From Acidaminobacter sp. (GTDB taxonomy: Bacteria; Bacillota_A; Clostridia; Peptostreptococcales; Acidaminobacteraceae): a stretch of 64,000 nucleotides of DNA. The stretch spans positions 1 to 64,000 of the forward strand of contig WXFH01000029.1 in the NCBI GenBank assembly GCA_009881125.1, read 5' to 3'. This document shows positions 41,626 through 49,484 of the stretch, piece by piece. Position numbers and translations under genes: made by a program. How positions within the stretch are numbered: the stretch's first letter is position 1; each line of letters begins with the position of its first letter. Below the pieces are notes generated by a model, which was given only the letters and a program-made list of their open reading frames with translations, had not been told where the DNA came from and ran no database searches.

Positions 41626-42084
41626 ATGAAACTCTCCACACGCGGCCGCTACGGCCTCAAAGCCATGTTCGACCTGGCACTGAACGACGGCGACGTCCCA
41701 GTCTCCCTGACTTCCATTGCGGAGCGGCAGGGGATCAGCGTCAACTACCTGGAACAGCTCATCGCGCCACTGAAAAAAGCTGACCTCGTCAAGAGCGTCC
41801 GCGGCGCACAGGGCGGCTACCTCCTCAACAAGCCCGCTGACCAGATCAGCGTCGCCGACATCCTGACCGTCCTCGAAGGCCCCCTCGGCCCCACAGAATG
41901 CGTCCGGCTCCTGGGCGACGACGCCTGCGAGCAGGCGGACTACTGCGTGACCCACATGATCTACGAAAAAATGCGCGACAGCCTGCTTCAAGTCGTCACG
42001 ACCATTACTCTCAAGGACATGGTCCTCGACCACAAGCGCATGCATGCCGGCCCAATCGACACACAATTTTTCTGCAACAAATAA
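41626..42084 (+). CDS. iscR: Rrf2-family regulator, IscR-like
   Basis: The 152-aa protein has a winged helix (MKLSTRGRYGLKAMFDLA; ISVNYLEQLIAPLKKADLVKSVRGAQGGY) and three cysteines in the C-terminal loop (ECVRLLGDDACEQADYC) placed to ligate an Fe-S cluster. It probably senses Fe-S status and controls the downstream isc genes. ATG 41626 has GAGGTGAC upstream. Confidence 0.93.
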   Translation: MKLSTRGRYGLKAMFDLALNDGDVPVSLTSIAERQGISVNYLEQLIAPLKKADLVKSVRGAQGGYLLNKPADQISVADILTVLEGPLGPTECVRLLGDDACEQADYCVTHMIYEKMRDSLLQVVTTITLKDMVLDHKRMHAGPIDTQFFCNK

Positions 42085-42113
42085 TTCATTGAAGGGTCAA
42101 TGCGCTGGCAGCT

Positions 42114-42124
42114 GACCATCGGCA
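42114..42124 (-). repeat. TGCCGATGGTC word before iscS
   Basis: GACCATCGGCA in the iscR-iscS space; inverted partner CTGCCGATGGTC at 44968-44979 after mnmA, so the pair brackets iscS-iscU-mnmA. Confidence 0.85.
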
Positions 42125-42215
42125 AAAATAAATCTTTAAAGCGCACCACAAAAGCGCACCACAGGCACCGCAAAGAAAAATTGATCAGACTATTATCCTG
42201 AAGGAGTCCTGCCCA

Positions 42216-43394
42216 ATGAGAAGCGTCTACATGGACCATTCCGCCACCACACCCGTCAAACCAGAAGTCGTCCAGGCCATGCTCCCTTATTTCACCGAAA
42301 TCTACGGCAACGCCTCCAGCGTCCACGCCTTCGGCCGCGAAGCCCGCAAAGGCGTCATGAGCGCCCGCCAGACGATTGCCGACTCCATAGGCGCCCACGC
42401 CGACGAGCTCTACTTCACCGCCGGCGGCACCGAGTCCGACAACTGGGCCATCCGCGGCGTCGCCTATGCGAACAAAGCCAAGGGCAACCACATCATCACC
42501 ACCACTATTGAACACCACGCCGTCCTCCACGTCTGCGAGATGCTGGAAAAGGAAGGCTTCGAAGTGACCTATCTCAAGACGGATGCCGATGGTCTCATTT
42601 CCCTCAAAGACCTGGAAGCAGCAATCCGGCCAAGCACCACCCTGATTTCCATCATGGCTGTCAACAACGAGATCGGCACTATACAGCCCATTGAAGAAAT
42701 AGGCCACATCGCCAAAAAGCACGGCGTCCTCTTCCACACCGACGCCGTCCAGGCCCTCGGCAAGATCGAGCTCGACGTCAACAAGCAAAACATCGATCTC
42801 ATGAGCTTCTCCGCCCACAAGCTTTACGGACCAAAGGGCATAGGCGCCCTCTACGTGCGTAAAAGCGTCCGCATCAAGAACCTCATGGACGGCGGGGCAC
42901 AGGAGAAGAAGAGAAGACCGGGCACGGAAAACGTTCCGGGCATCATCGGCTTTGCCAAGGCTGTCGAAATGGCAGCGGAAGGCTTTGAAGAAAACAACGC
43001 CCGCCTGATCCGCCTGAGAGACAAAATGATCGCCGGCATCGAAGCCACGATTCCTTACATCCGCCTCAACGGCCACCGCACCCAGCGCCACCCGGGCAAT
43101 GTCAACTTCTGCTTTGAGTTCATCGAAGGCGAGTCCCTGCTCCTGAGCCTCGACCTCGTGGGCGTCGCCGCCTCAAGCGGTTCGGCGTGTACCTCGGGCT
43201 CCTTGGATCCGTCCCATGTTCTCATGGCAATTGGTCTGACTCATGAAATTGCCCATGGCAGCCTGCGTCTGTCCCTTGGCGAATTCACCACGGACGAAGA
43301 CGTCGACTATGTTATTGAGCAGCTGAAGCCAATCGTTGAGCGACTTCGCAGCTATTCACCACTATATGAAAAAGCCACTGGAGGAACCCGCTAA
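42216..43394 (+). CDS. iscS: Cysteine desulfurase (IscS/NifS)
   Basis: The 392-aa PLP enzyme supplies sulfur from cysteine. MDHSATTPVKPEV opens the protein, TAGGTESDN-type glycine loop is TAGGTESDNWAI, the PLP Lys is in SFSAHKLYGPKG, and the catalytic Cys is in SSGSACTSGSLDPSHVL. It serves both IscU (Fe-S clusters) and MnmA (tRNA thiolation) encoded next to it. AAGGAG precedes ATG 42216, and the stop overlaps iscU by 1 bp. Confidence 0.96.
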   Translation: MRSVYMDHSATTPVKPEVVQAMLPYFTEIYGNASSVHAFGREARKGVMSARQTIADSIGAHADELYFTAGGTESDNWAIRGVAYANKAKGNHIITTTIEHHAVLHVCEMLEKEGFEVTYLKTDADGLISLKDLEAAIRPSTTLISIMAVNNEIGTIQPIEEIGHIAKKHGVLFHTDAVQALGKIELDVNKQNIDLMSFSAHKLYGPKGIGALYVRKSVRIKNLMDGGAQEKKRRPGTENVPGIIGFAKAVEMAAEGFEENNARLIRLRDKMIAGIEATIPYIRLNGHRTQRHPGNVNFCFEFIEGESLLLSLDLVGVAASSGSACTSGSLDPSHVLMAIGLTHEIAHGSLRLSLGEFTTDEDVDYVIEQLKPIVERLRSYSPLYEKATGGTR

Positions 43395-43843
43395 TGTATA
43401 ACGAAAAAGTCATGGAACACTTCACCAATCCAAGAAATGTCGGCGAGATTGCTGATGCCGATGGTATGGGTGAAGTCGGCAACGCGAAATGCGGCGACAT
43501 CATGCGCATGTACCTCAAAATTGAAGACAACCGCATAGTCGATGTCAAGTTCAAGACCTTCGGCTGCGGGTCCGCCATTGCGTCATCCAGCGTGGCCACA
43601 GAGCTGATCAAGGGCCGCACCATCAAGGAAGCCCTCACGCTCACCAACCAGGAAGTCATCTCGGCCCTCGGCGGCCTCCCGACGGTCAAGATCCACTGCT
43701 CCGTCCTCGCCGAGCAAGCCATCAAAGCCGCGCTCCTCGACTATGCCAACAAGAATGGCCTGACTTTCGAGGAACTCGCCAACTTCAATCCGGATGACGA
43801 TGGTCACGACCACGGCCACGAGGACGACGAGCACGAGCATTAA
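43394..43843 (+). CDS. iscU: Fe-S cluster scaffold IscU/NifU-N
   Basis: The 149-aa scaffold has the three cluster cysteines (NAKCGD, FGCGSA, KIHCSV). It ends in an acidic His-rich tail (DDDGHDHGHEDDEHEH) that could bind metal. Coupled to iscS by a 1-bp stop/start overlap. The DADGM segment carries a copy of the TGCCGATGGT word at 43457, which is compatible with the native DADG sequence of the family. Confidence 0.95.
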   Translation: MYNEKVMEHFTNPRNVGEIADADGMGEVGNAKCGDIMRMYLKIEDNRIVDVKFKTFGCGSAIASSSVATELIKGRTIKEALTLTNQEVISALGGLPTVKIHCSVLAEQAIKAALLDYANKNGLTFEELANFNPDDDGHDHGHEDDEHEH

Positions 43844-43860
43844 AACGGAGGATCACAGCA

Positions 43861-44946
43861 ATGCCAAATAAAAACCGCGTCGTCGTCGGTATGAGCGGCG
43901 GCGTCGACAGCACCGCCACCGCCTGGCTCCTCAAGGAAGCCGGCTACGACGTCATAGGCGTCACCATGAAGCTCTGGGAAGATGATGACCCCGATTACGT
44001 CGAAAAAGAGGGAGGCTGCTGCAGCCTGTCCTCCATAGACGACGCCCGCCGCGTCTGCGACAAAATAGGCATCCCATTCTACGTCATCAACTTCAAGCCC
44101 GTCTTCCGAGAAAAAGTCATAGATTACTTCATAGACGAATACCAGCACGGCCGCACGCCGAACCCGTGCATCGCCTGCAACAAATATGTCAAGTTCGACG
44201 CCCTCATCAAAAAAGCCCACGAGCTCGACGCCTACTACGTCGCGACGGGCCACTACGCCAAAGTCGAGCAGCTCCCGGACACAGGCCGCTACGTCATCCG
44301 CCTCTCTGAAGAGAAGCGCAAGGACCAGACCTACGTCCTCTGCAACCTCACCCAGGACCAGCTCCAACACATTCTGATGCCCCTGGGCGACTTCGACTCC
44401 AAGGAAAAAGTCCGCGAGATCGCGTCCCGCTTCGACCCACACGTCGGCGGCAAGTCCGACTCCCAGGAGATCTGCTTTATCCCGGACGACAACCACTCCC
44501 GGTTCCTCACAGAACACCTTGGCGACCAAATCGTCCCAGGTGACTTCGTCGACCCGGAAGGCAAAAAACTTGGCAAACACAAAGGCATTGTCCATTACAC
44601 AATAGGCCAGCGCAAAGGCCTCGGCCTCTCTCTGGGCCAGCCCGGCTATGTCACTAAAATCGAAACCGACACCAACCGCGTCATCATAGGCGGGGCAGAG
44701 GACGTCTTCTCAGACACCCTCTATGCCAACGGCCTCAACTTCATGCCCTTCGAGACCCTCACAGAACCCATGCGCGTCTTGGCAAAAATTCGCTACGCCG
44801 CGCCGCCGGCCCCAGCCACCCTCAGTCCGGCAGGGGAGGACCGCGTCAAAGTTGTCTTTGACACCCCGCAGCGCGCCATCACTCCGGGTCAAGCCGTCGC
44901 GTTTTACGTAGGCGACATGCTGATAGGTGGAGGAACTATACTTTAG
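43861..44946 (+). CDS. mnmA: tRNA 2-thiouridylase MnmA
   Basis: The 361-aa enzyme thiolates U34 of tRNAs for Lys, Glu and Gln. The PP-loop is GMSGGVDST near the N-terminus; catalytic cysteines are in PNPCIACNKY and SQEICFIPD. GGAGGATCACAGCA precedes the ATG. All five Ile-Gly pairs in the protein are encoded ATA-GGC or ATA-GGT. It closes the isc operon. Confidence 0.96.
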   Translation: MPNKNRVVVGMSGGVDSTATAWLLKEAGYDVIGVTMKLWEDDDPDYVEKEGGCCSLSSIDDARRVCDKIGIPFYVINFKPVFREKVIDYFIDEYQHGRTPNPCIACNKYVKFDALIKKAHELDAYYVATGHYAKVEQLPDTGRYVIRLSEEKRKDQTYVLCNLTQDQLQHILMPLGDFDSKEKVREIASRFDPHVGGKSDSQEICFIPDDNHSRFLTEHLGDQIVPGDFVDPEGKKLGKHKGIVHYTIGQRKGLGLSLGQPGYVTKIETDTNRVIIGGAEDVFSDTLYANGLNFMPFETLTEPMRVLAKIRYAAPPAPATLSPAGEDRVKVVFDTPQRAITPGQAVAFYVGDMLIGGGTIL

Positions 44947-45007
44947 ACCGCTTTCAAAAACAGAGTTCTGCCGATGGTCACAATCACACAACCCAACTCA
45001 CCACCAG

Positions 45008-45043
45008 AAGCCCTGCCAGCCAAAAATTGCAGGGCTTTTTTTA
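45008..45043 (+). terminator. Rho-independent terminator of the isc-mnmA operon
   Basis: Stem AAGCCCTGC/GCAGGGCTT with a 12-nt loop followed by T7. Confidence 0.93.
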
Positions 45044-45089
45044 CGCCCATCCCCCGTCCTGCATGATTTCCTCCAATTTACACAATCTT

Positions 45090-45120
45090 TTGTTTTAGAC
45101 CGCCTATTTGGTGCTATAAT
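45090..45120 (+). promoter_or_regulatory. Probable promoter of the CorC-type gene
   Basis: Extended -10 TGCTATAAT ending at 45120, with TTGTTT at 45090-45095 (19-bp spacer). Confidence 0.45.
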
Positions 45121-45250
45121 AGCAATAGAGTTCTCAAAATTGTGACAAAAACAAACCAAATCGTTACCTGGACAAAACACACCCCTAAGCATAGAGCTGC
45201 ACTACATACAACCCTCTACGCCATCACAGCTTCCGGAAGGATGACACCTG

Positions 45251-46600
45251 ATGACACCACTGTTCCTCCTGGCCGCCCTGATCCTGCTCAACGGATTCTT
45301 CTCGGCCTCCGAGATCGCCCTGATCTCCCTGAACGACAAGAAAATACAGTCCATGGCAGAAGACGGCCATCTTAAAGCCATAAAACTCAGAAAAATCCTC
45401 GGCGAACCCAGCCGCTTCCTGGCAACCATCCAGGTCGGCATCACCCTGGCCGGCTTCCTGGCCAGCGCCTTCGCCGCGCTCTACTTTTCGCCGCGTCTTT
45501 ACATCTTCATGAAACCAACACTGATGAACTTCAATTTATCAGATGCCACCCAGGTGAACTTATCAGTCGTTCTCATCACCCTGGTCCTGTCCTACTTCAG
45601 CCTCGTCCTCGGCGAGCTCGTCCCAAAACGCCTCGCCAGCCATAACGCTGAGAACTTTGCCATGGCCGTCATAGGCCCTGTCACGCTTCTCTCCGTCATT
45701 ACATATCCTTTCGTCCGCTTTCTAACCTTTTCCAGCAACTTCTTCGTCCGCCTCTTCGGCATTGACCCCCTCCACGAAAACGAAAACGTCACCGAGGAAG
45801 AAATCCGCATGATGGTCGACGTCGGCGAGGAGAAGGGCACCATCGAAATCGACGAGAAGGAAATGATCAACAACATCTTTGAATTCAACGACAAGACTGT
45901 CGACGATATAATGACCCACCGCATGGACATCGTGGGCCTGCCCCTCGAGGCTACCCTGGAGGAAACCGTGACCCTCATCAACGAGGAGAAGTACTCCCGC
46001 ATCCCGGTGTATGACGATACTATTGACAGCATCGTCGGCATCCTCTTCTCCAAGGACATCATTCAGTATCTCGCCGGCTCCTTCAATACAGAGCTTTCTG
46101 CCGATGGTTTCAGCCTCCAGCCCCTCCTCCGCAAGCCCTACTTCGTCCCAACCTCCAAGCATACAGATGATCTCCTGCGGGACTTCAAAAAGAACAAAGT
46201 CCACATGGCCGTCATCATTGACGAATACGGCGGCACCGCCGGCATTGTCACCCTCGAGGATCTACTCGAAGAAATCGTCGGTGATATCTCCGACGAGGAC
46301 GACGAAGACGACCTCCTCCAGGATATTACGCCTCAGGACGACGGTTCCTACCTTGTCGAAGGTCTCGCCAGCCTCGAAGACCTCGAAGCCTACTTCAAAG
46401 TCAACCTTCCCACTGAAGAATTCAAAACCGTCACCGGCTTTATCATCGGCGAACTGGGCAACATTCCGGATGAAGGGGAGCACCCAACCTTCAACTACGA
46501 CGGCCTGACCTTCCTCGTTCTGGAAGTCGATGAAAAGCGCGTCACCAAAGTCAGAGTGACATTGACGCAAAAAGACGAAGAAGAGTTTGTAGAAGAGTAG
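45251..46600 (+). CDS. CNNM/CorC (HlyC) family membrane protein with CBS domains
   Basis: The 449-aa protein has an N-terminal DUF21/CNNM transmembrane domain ([46 protein letters not shown]), two CBS repeats ([45 protein letters not shown]) and a CorC_HlyC C-terminal domain. Members mediate Mg2+/Co2+ transport or resistance. GGAAGGATGACACCTG lies upstream of ATG 45251. A copy of the TGCCGATGGT word at 46100 encodes SADGF between the CBS repeats. Confidence 0.93.
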   Translation: MTPLFLLAALILLNGFFSASEIALISLNDKKIQSMAEDGHLKAIKLRKILGEPSRFLATIQVGITLAGFLASAFAALYFSPRLYIFMKPTLMNFNLSDATQVNLSVVLITLVLSYFSLVLGELVPKRLASHNAENFAMAVIGPVTLLSVITYPFVRFLTFSSNFFVRLFGIDPLHENENVTEEEIRMMVDVGEEKGTIEIDEKEMINNIFEFNDKTVDDIMTHRMDIVGLPLEATLEETVTLINEEKYSRIPVYDDTIDSIVGILFSKDIIQYLAGSFNTELSADGFSLQPLLRKPYFVPTSKHTDDLLRDFKKNKVHMAVIIDEYGGTAGIVTLEDLLEEIVGDISDEDDEDDLLQDITPQDDGSYLVEGLASLEDLEAYFKVNLPTEEFKTVTGFIIGELGNIPDEGEHPTFNYDGLTFLVLEVDEKRVTKVRVTLTQKDEEEFVEE

Positions 46601-46635
46601 CAGGGTGATCCAACAAAAGTTTAAAGTTCATTGTA

Positions 46636-46664
46636 GGGAAGAAAGCCAAGAACGCTTTCTTCCC
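46636..46664 (+). terminator. Hairpin after the CorC-type gene
   Basis: A perfect 10-bp stem GGGAAGAAAG/CTTTCTTCCC with a 9-nt loop; only a weak T run follows, so it may be a partial terminator before the DUF1904 genes. Confidence 0.5.
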
Positions 46665-46690
46665 TTAAAAATTGGTAAAGGAGAACCAAT

Positions 46691-47017
46691 ATGCCACAGC
46701 TAATCTTTTCAGGCGTTAAACAAGAAGAAGTCAAAGACGTCAGCACCCAATTGGTCGACGCTCTGGCAAAAATTGCAGACGCACCGAGGGACTATTTCAC
46801 TCTTGAGGTGAACGACAGTGATTTTGTCTTCGACGGAGAAATTGTTAAAATCAATCCCGTCATCCAGGTGTTGTGGTTCGACAGGGGACAGGCAGTCAAA
46901 GACGAAATGGTCAGTGTCATAGATCAAGCTTTGCGGAGCAAAGGCTATCCAAACATCGAAATTATTTTTGAAGCCCTTGGAAAAGAAAGTTACTACGAGA
47001 ATGCAGTACATTACTAA
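46691..47017 (+). CDS. DUF1904-family protein (copy 1)
   Basis: The 108-aa product is a tautomerase-sized cytosolic protein (MPQLIFSGVKQEEVKDVST...VLWFDRGQAVKDEMVSVIDQAL) of the DUF1904 family with no known function. The adjacent gene at 47081 is a same-length paralogue, so this is a tandem duplication. GGTAAAGGAGAACC precedes the ATG. Confidence 0.85.
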   Translation: MPQLIFSGVKQEEVKDVSTQLVDALAKIADAPRDYFTLEVNDSDFVFDGEIVKINPVIQVLWFDRGQAVKDEMVSVIDQALRSKGYPNIEIIFEALGKESYYENAVHY

Positions 47018-47080
47018 GTTTTAATTCAAAGTTTTCAATTCTAATTCGAGCAAAAAAACATATTGAAAGGGGACTGCCAC

Positions 47081-47407
47081 ATGCCAAAATTAATCTTTAA
47101 AGGCGTCGAAATCGAAGAAATCAAAGAAATGAGCACCAAATTGGTCGATACACTTTCCGGACTCACTAATGCCCCAAGAAACGTGTTCACCCTTGAGTGC
47201 GTTGAAAGCGCCTTTGTCTATGATGGAGAGATCGTCAAACCAGCTCCCGTCATAGAAGTCAAGTGGATCGAACGCGGTCAGATTGTCAAAGACCAGGTGG
47301 CTAATGCCATTGACCAGGCACTACGTGCCAAGGGCTACGAGCATGTTGAAATCATCTTCACGGAGTTGAAAAAGGGCGATTATTATATTAATGCGAAAGT
47401 TTATTAA
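47081..47407 (+). CDS. DUF1904-family protein (copy 2)
   Basis: The 108-aa protein is collinear with the gene at 46691 (KLIFKGVEIEEIKEMSTKLV; EVKWIERGQIVKDQVANAID) and diverged to roughly half identity, so the duplication is old. ATG 47081 has GAAAGGGG at 47065-47072. The terminator at 47427 follows. Function unknown. Confidence 0.85.
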   Translation: MPKLIFKGVEIEEIKEMSTKLVDTLSGLTNAPRNVFTLECVESAFVYDGEIVKPAPVIEVKWIERGQIVKDQVANAIDQALRAKGYEHVEIIFTELKKGDYYINAKVY

Positions 47408-47426
47408 TTGTAAAAAAGATAAAATC

Positions 47427-47475
47427 AAAGGCCAACAAAGTGCGTAATAGAGTACGACTTGTTGGCCTTTTGTTG
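47427..47475 (+). terminator. Terminator after the DUF1904 pair
   Basis: A 12-bp stem AAAGGCCAACAA/TTGTTGGCCTTT with a 20-nt loop and TGTTGTTT tail. Confidence 0.85.
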
Positions 47476-47501
47476 TTTGAAAAAGTCTAAAAGTTACGCC
47501 C

Positions 47502-47596
47502 GGTGTCAATAGACCTTAGCCGCAGATCCGCATGAGGATCCAACGGGGTCAGACCTGCACAAATCTTGCATTTTAGTGATCCAGCGGGGTCAGACC
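47502..47596 (-). repeat. Extended variant plus two REP-like cores next to the IS
   Basis: A degenerate extended copy (GGTGTCAATAGACC, TTAGCCGCAGATCC) at 47502-47529, then reverse cores at 47545-47555 and 47586-47596. The last ends about 22 bp from the IS200/IS605 end. Confidence 0.9.
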
Positions 47597-47720
47597 TGCA
47601 AAATTCCTAAAGCGCTCCATTGAACCACCCATGACTGAAGTCACGGGATTCTTGGGTCCTCACATCCATCGATGCGAAATATACCAAGCTATCCCCACAG
47701 TTCCTGCGGTTCTTGTTACG

Positions 47721-48938
47721 TTAACTTGCAGTTCTTAATCCTTCTTTTTGAATGTTGATGGCCGCGTTGAAATCCCTGTCGATCTCTAATCCACATTCTT
47801 CGCACCGATACAGCCTTACACTTAAATCCTTTGTCTGTTCACTTTGATGACCACATTTAGAGCAGATTTGACTGGATGCATAGAACCTGTCTACTTTGCG
47901 AACCAGCTTATAATTCCATTTACCTTTGTATTCCAGTTGTCTGAAGAACTCTGAAAAGCCCGCGTCAGCAATGCTCTTTGCCAGTCTTCTGTTCTTAATC
48001 ATACCTTTCACATTTAGATCTTCTATGAAGATCTGATCGTAGCGTTCTATCAGCGACGTGCTCAGCCTGTGAATGAAATCCTTTCGACAGTTTCTAACCC
48101 GCTTATGCCAACGGCTCACTTTGACGCGCTGTCGGTTTCGATTCTTTCCGCCCTTCTGACGACGGCTTAACTTTCGCTGCTCTTTGATCATGCGTTTTTC
48201 ATATTTTCGGTAATATTTTGGATTTTCCGCGACTTCCTTGTCAGAGGTGTAATAGAACGCTTTCAAGCCCATATCGATACCAACATTTGAACCCGTCGCA
48301 GCAGTTGGCTCATGCTCTATTTCAATACAGCACAGGCTGACGTAATACTTTCCATCTGATTCTTTTGTGATCGCCGCAGACACCATTCTACCCTGATAGG
48401 GTCTTGAATAGGCAATTTTGACATCTTTTACTTTTGGAAGTTTGATTTTGCAGTTTTGCTTTTTATACTTTCCGGATGAGGTATACTGAACTTCCTTTTC
48501 CTTGACCTCAATATTGTTTCCAGTCCAGCTCATTTTGCAGGACTGGACTAAATCCCTGTAAGATTTGAATTTCGGATGTCCTTCAAGATCGTAAAAGGTA
48601 AGCGCTTTGCCTGTCCGCGCTGCTTTTTCCAGGGTTTTCTTTGAGTATTTCTTTGGACTTTTATTAAAGCGTGAATAAGCACTCGCTAAGTCTTTAAGTG
48701 TGTTCTGTAAAACAGATTTTTCGCACTGATAGAGCCATAGATGATTTCCCTTAAGCTCAGTGAGCAACTTCGACATCTTATTGTAGGGGATGAGGTGTTC
48801 CTTCTTTTCATACCGGTCCATGTTCAGTTTCAAAAAATGATTCCAGACGAAGCGCTTTGCTGAGAATATGGTCTCGAGTTGTTCCTGCTGAGTTTTATTG
48901 GGTTGAATTCGGTACTTGTAGCCCTTTTCAATCAGCAT
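47721..48938 (-). CDS. tnpB: TnpB RNA-guided nuclease of IS200/IS605
   Basis: The 405-aa TnpB has an N-terminal HTH region, the RuvC Asp in SNVGIDMGLKAFYY, the Glu in IFIEDLNVKGM, the zinc finger CSKCGHQSEQ...YRCEECG and the last Asp in DRDFNAAINI; all catalytic residues are present. TnpB cuts donor sites guided by an RNA from the element's right end, promoting element retention. That guide RNA would extend from the 3' end of tnpB through 47628-47720. It lies 15 bp after tnpA. Confidence 0.95.
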   Translation of the reverse strand: MLIEKGYKYRIQPNKTQQEQLETIFSAKRFVWNHFLKLNMDRYEKKEHLIPYNKMSKLLTELKGNHLWLYQCEKSVLQNTLKDLASAYSRFNKSPKKYSKKTLEKAARTGKALTFYDLEGHPKFKSYRDLVQSCKMSWTGNNIEVKEKEVQYTSSGKYKKQNCKIKLPKVKDVKIAYSRPYQGRMVSAAITKESDGKYYVSLCCIEIEHEPTAATGSNVGIDMGLKAFYYTSDKEVAENPKYYRKYEKRMIKEQRKLSRRQKGGKNRNRQRVKVSRWHKRVRNCRKDFIHRLSTSLIERYDQIFIEDLNVKGMIKNRRLAKSIADAGFSEFFRQLEYKGKWNYKLVRKVDRFYASSQICSKCGHQSEQTKDLSVRLYRCEECGLEIDRDFNAAINIQKEGLRTAS

Positions 48939-48953
48939 GCCCTCAGCACCGCC

Positions 48954-49355
48954 CTATTTTTCTTTTTGTGATTGTATGTAAGCTTTGATCTCAGCTTCAG
49001 TATTTTCAGAATACGTAACGACAAAATAACCTGGATTCCATAAGTGATCATCCTCTAATCCGTCTTTAAGCCAAGGACAATTCTCAAACATGAATCTGCC
49101 GCTGACGCCTTTGAGCGCTTTGATGAAGTTGGGAATATAATGCTGAGGTTTACAGTCGATCAGCAAGTGAACGTGATCTTGATCACAGTTAAATTCTTCG
49201 ATAGTAAATCCGTTTTCATCTGCTATTTTAAAAAGGATTTCTTTGAGCTTTTCTTCTACAGTGCCAGTCAGAACTTTTCGTCTATACTTGACGCACCAGA
49301 CAATATGATACTGAATGGAGTAGACATAACCTCGACCTTTTTTTACTTTTGACAT
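48954..49355 (-). CDS. tnpA: IS200-type transposase TnpA (Y1 HUH)
   Basis: The 133-aa single-strand transposase has the HUH motif DHVHLLIDC near 60-68 and the conserved SIQYHIVWCVKYRRKVL start. The catalytic Tyr lies in the usual C-terminal helix segment (NPGYFVVTYSENTEAEI region). It is full-length and is distinct from the RAYT at 1535. It reads into tnpB. Confidence 0.95.
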   Translation of the reverse strand: MSKVKKGRGYVYSIQYHIVWCVKYRRKVLTGTVEEKLKEILFKIADENGFTIEEFNCDQDHVHLLIDCKPQHYIPNFIKALKGVSGRFMFENCPWLKDGLEDDHLWNPGYFVVTYSENTEAEIKAYIQSQKEK

Positions 49356-49484
49356 ACCACAACACCTCAGTACTATTATAACATATGGTTATGTTGTAAC
49401 AAAGTAATTTGAAGGCTTACAATTTAATTCATAACTATACATAAGGCACCGCTAACCCACGACTGAAGTCACGGGTGTGCGCGG

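Larger units (their letters stand above)
44947..45250 (+). other. Intergenic region after mnmA
   Basis: Contains the TGCCGATGGTC word (44969-44979), the terminator at 45008-45043 and a promoter near 45090-45120. No gene is seen. Confidence 0.6.
47618..49484 (-). mobile_element. IS200/IS605-family element with tnpA and tnpB
   Basis: A complete-looking element of about 1.87 kb. Both ends carry the subterminal hairpin CCC(A)(T/C)GACTGAAGTCACGGG: right end at 47628-47647 and left end at 49456-49475. tnpA and tnpB are both intact on the minus strand. The left end abuts the stop codon of the downstream hydrolase gene and the right end lies within a REP-like cluster. Exact boundaries are estimated. 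Confidence 0.88.

Noticed and set aside
47721..48938. Cas12-like effector
   Set aside because: Size (405 aa), TnpA neighbour and IS200/IS605 ends identify it as TnpB; there is no CRISPR array.
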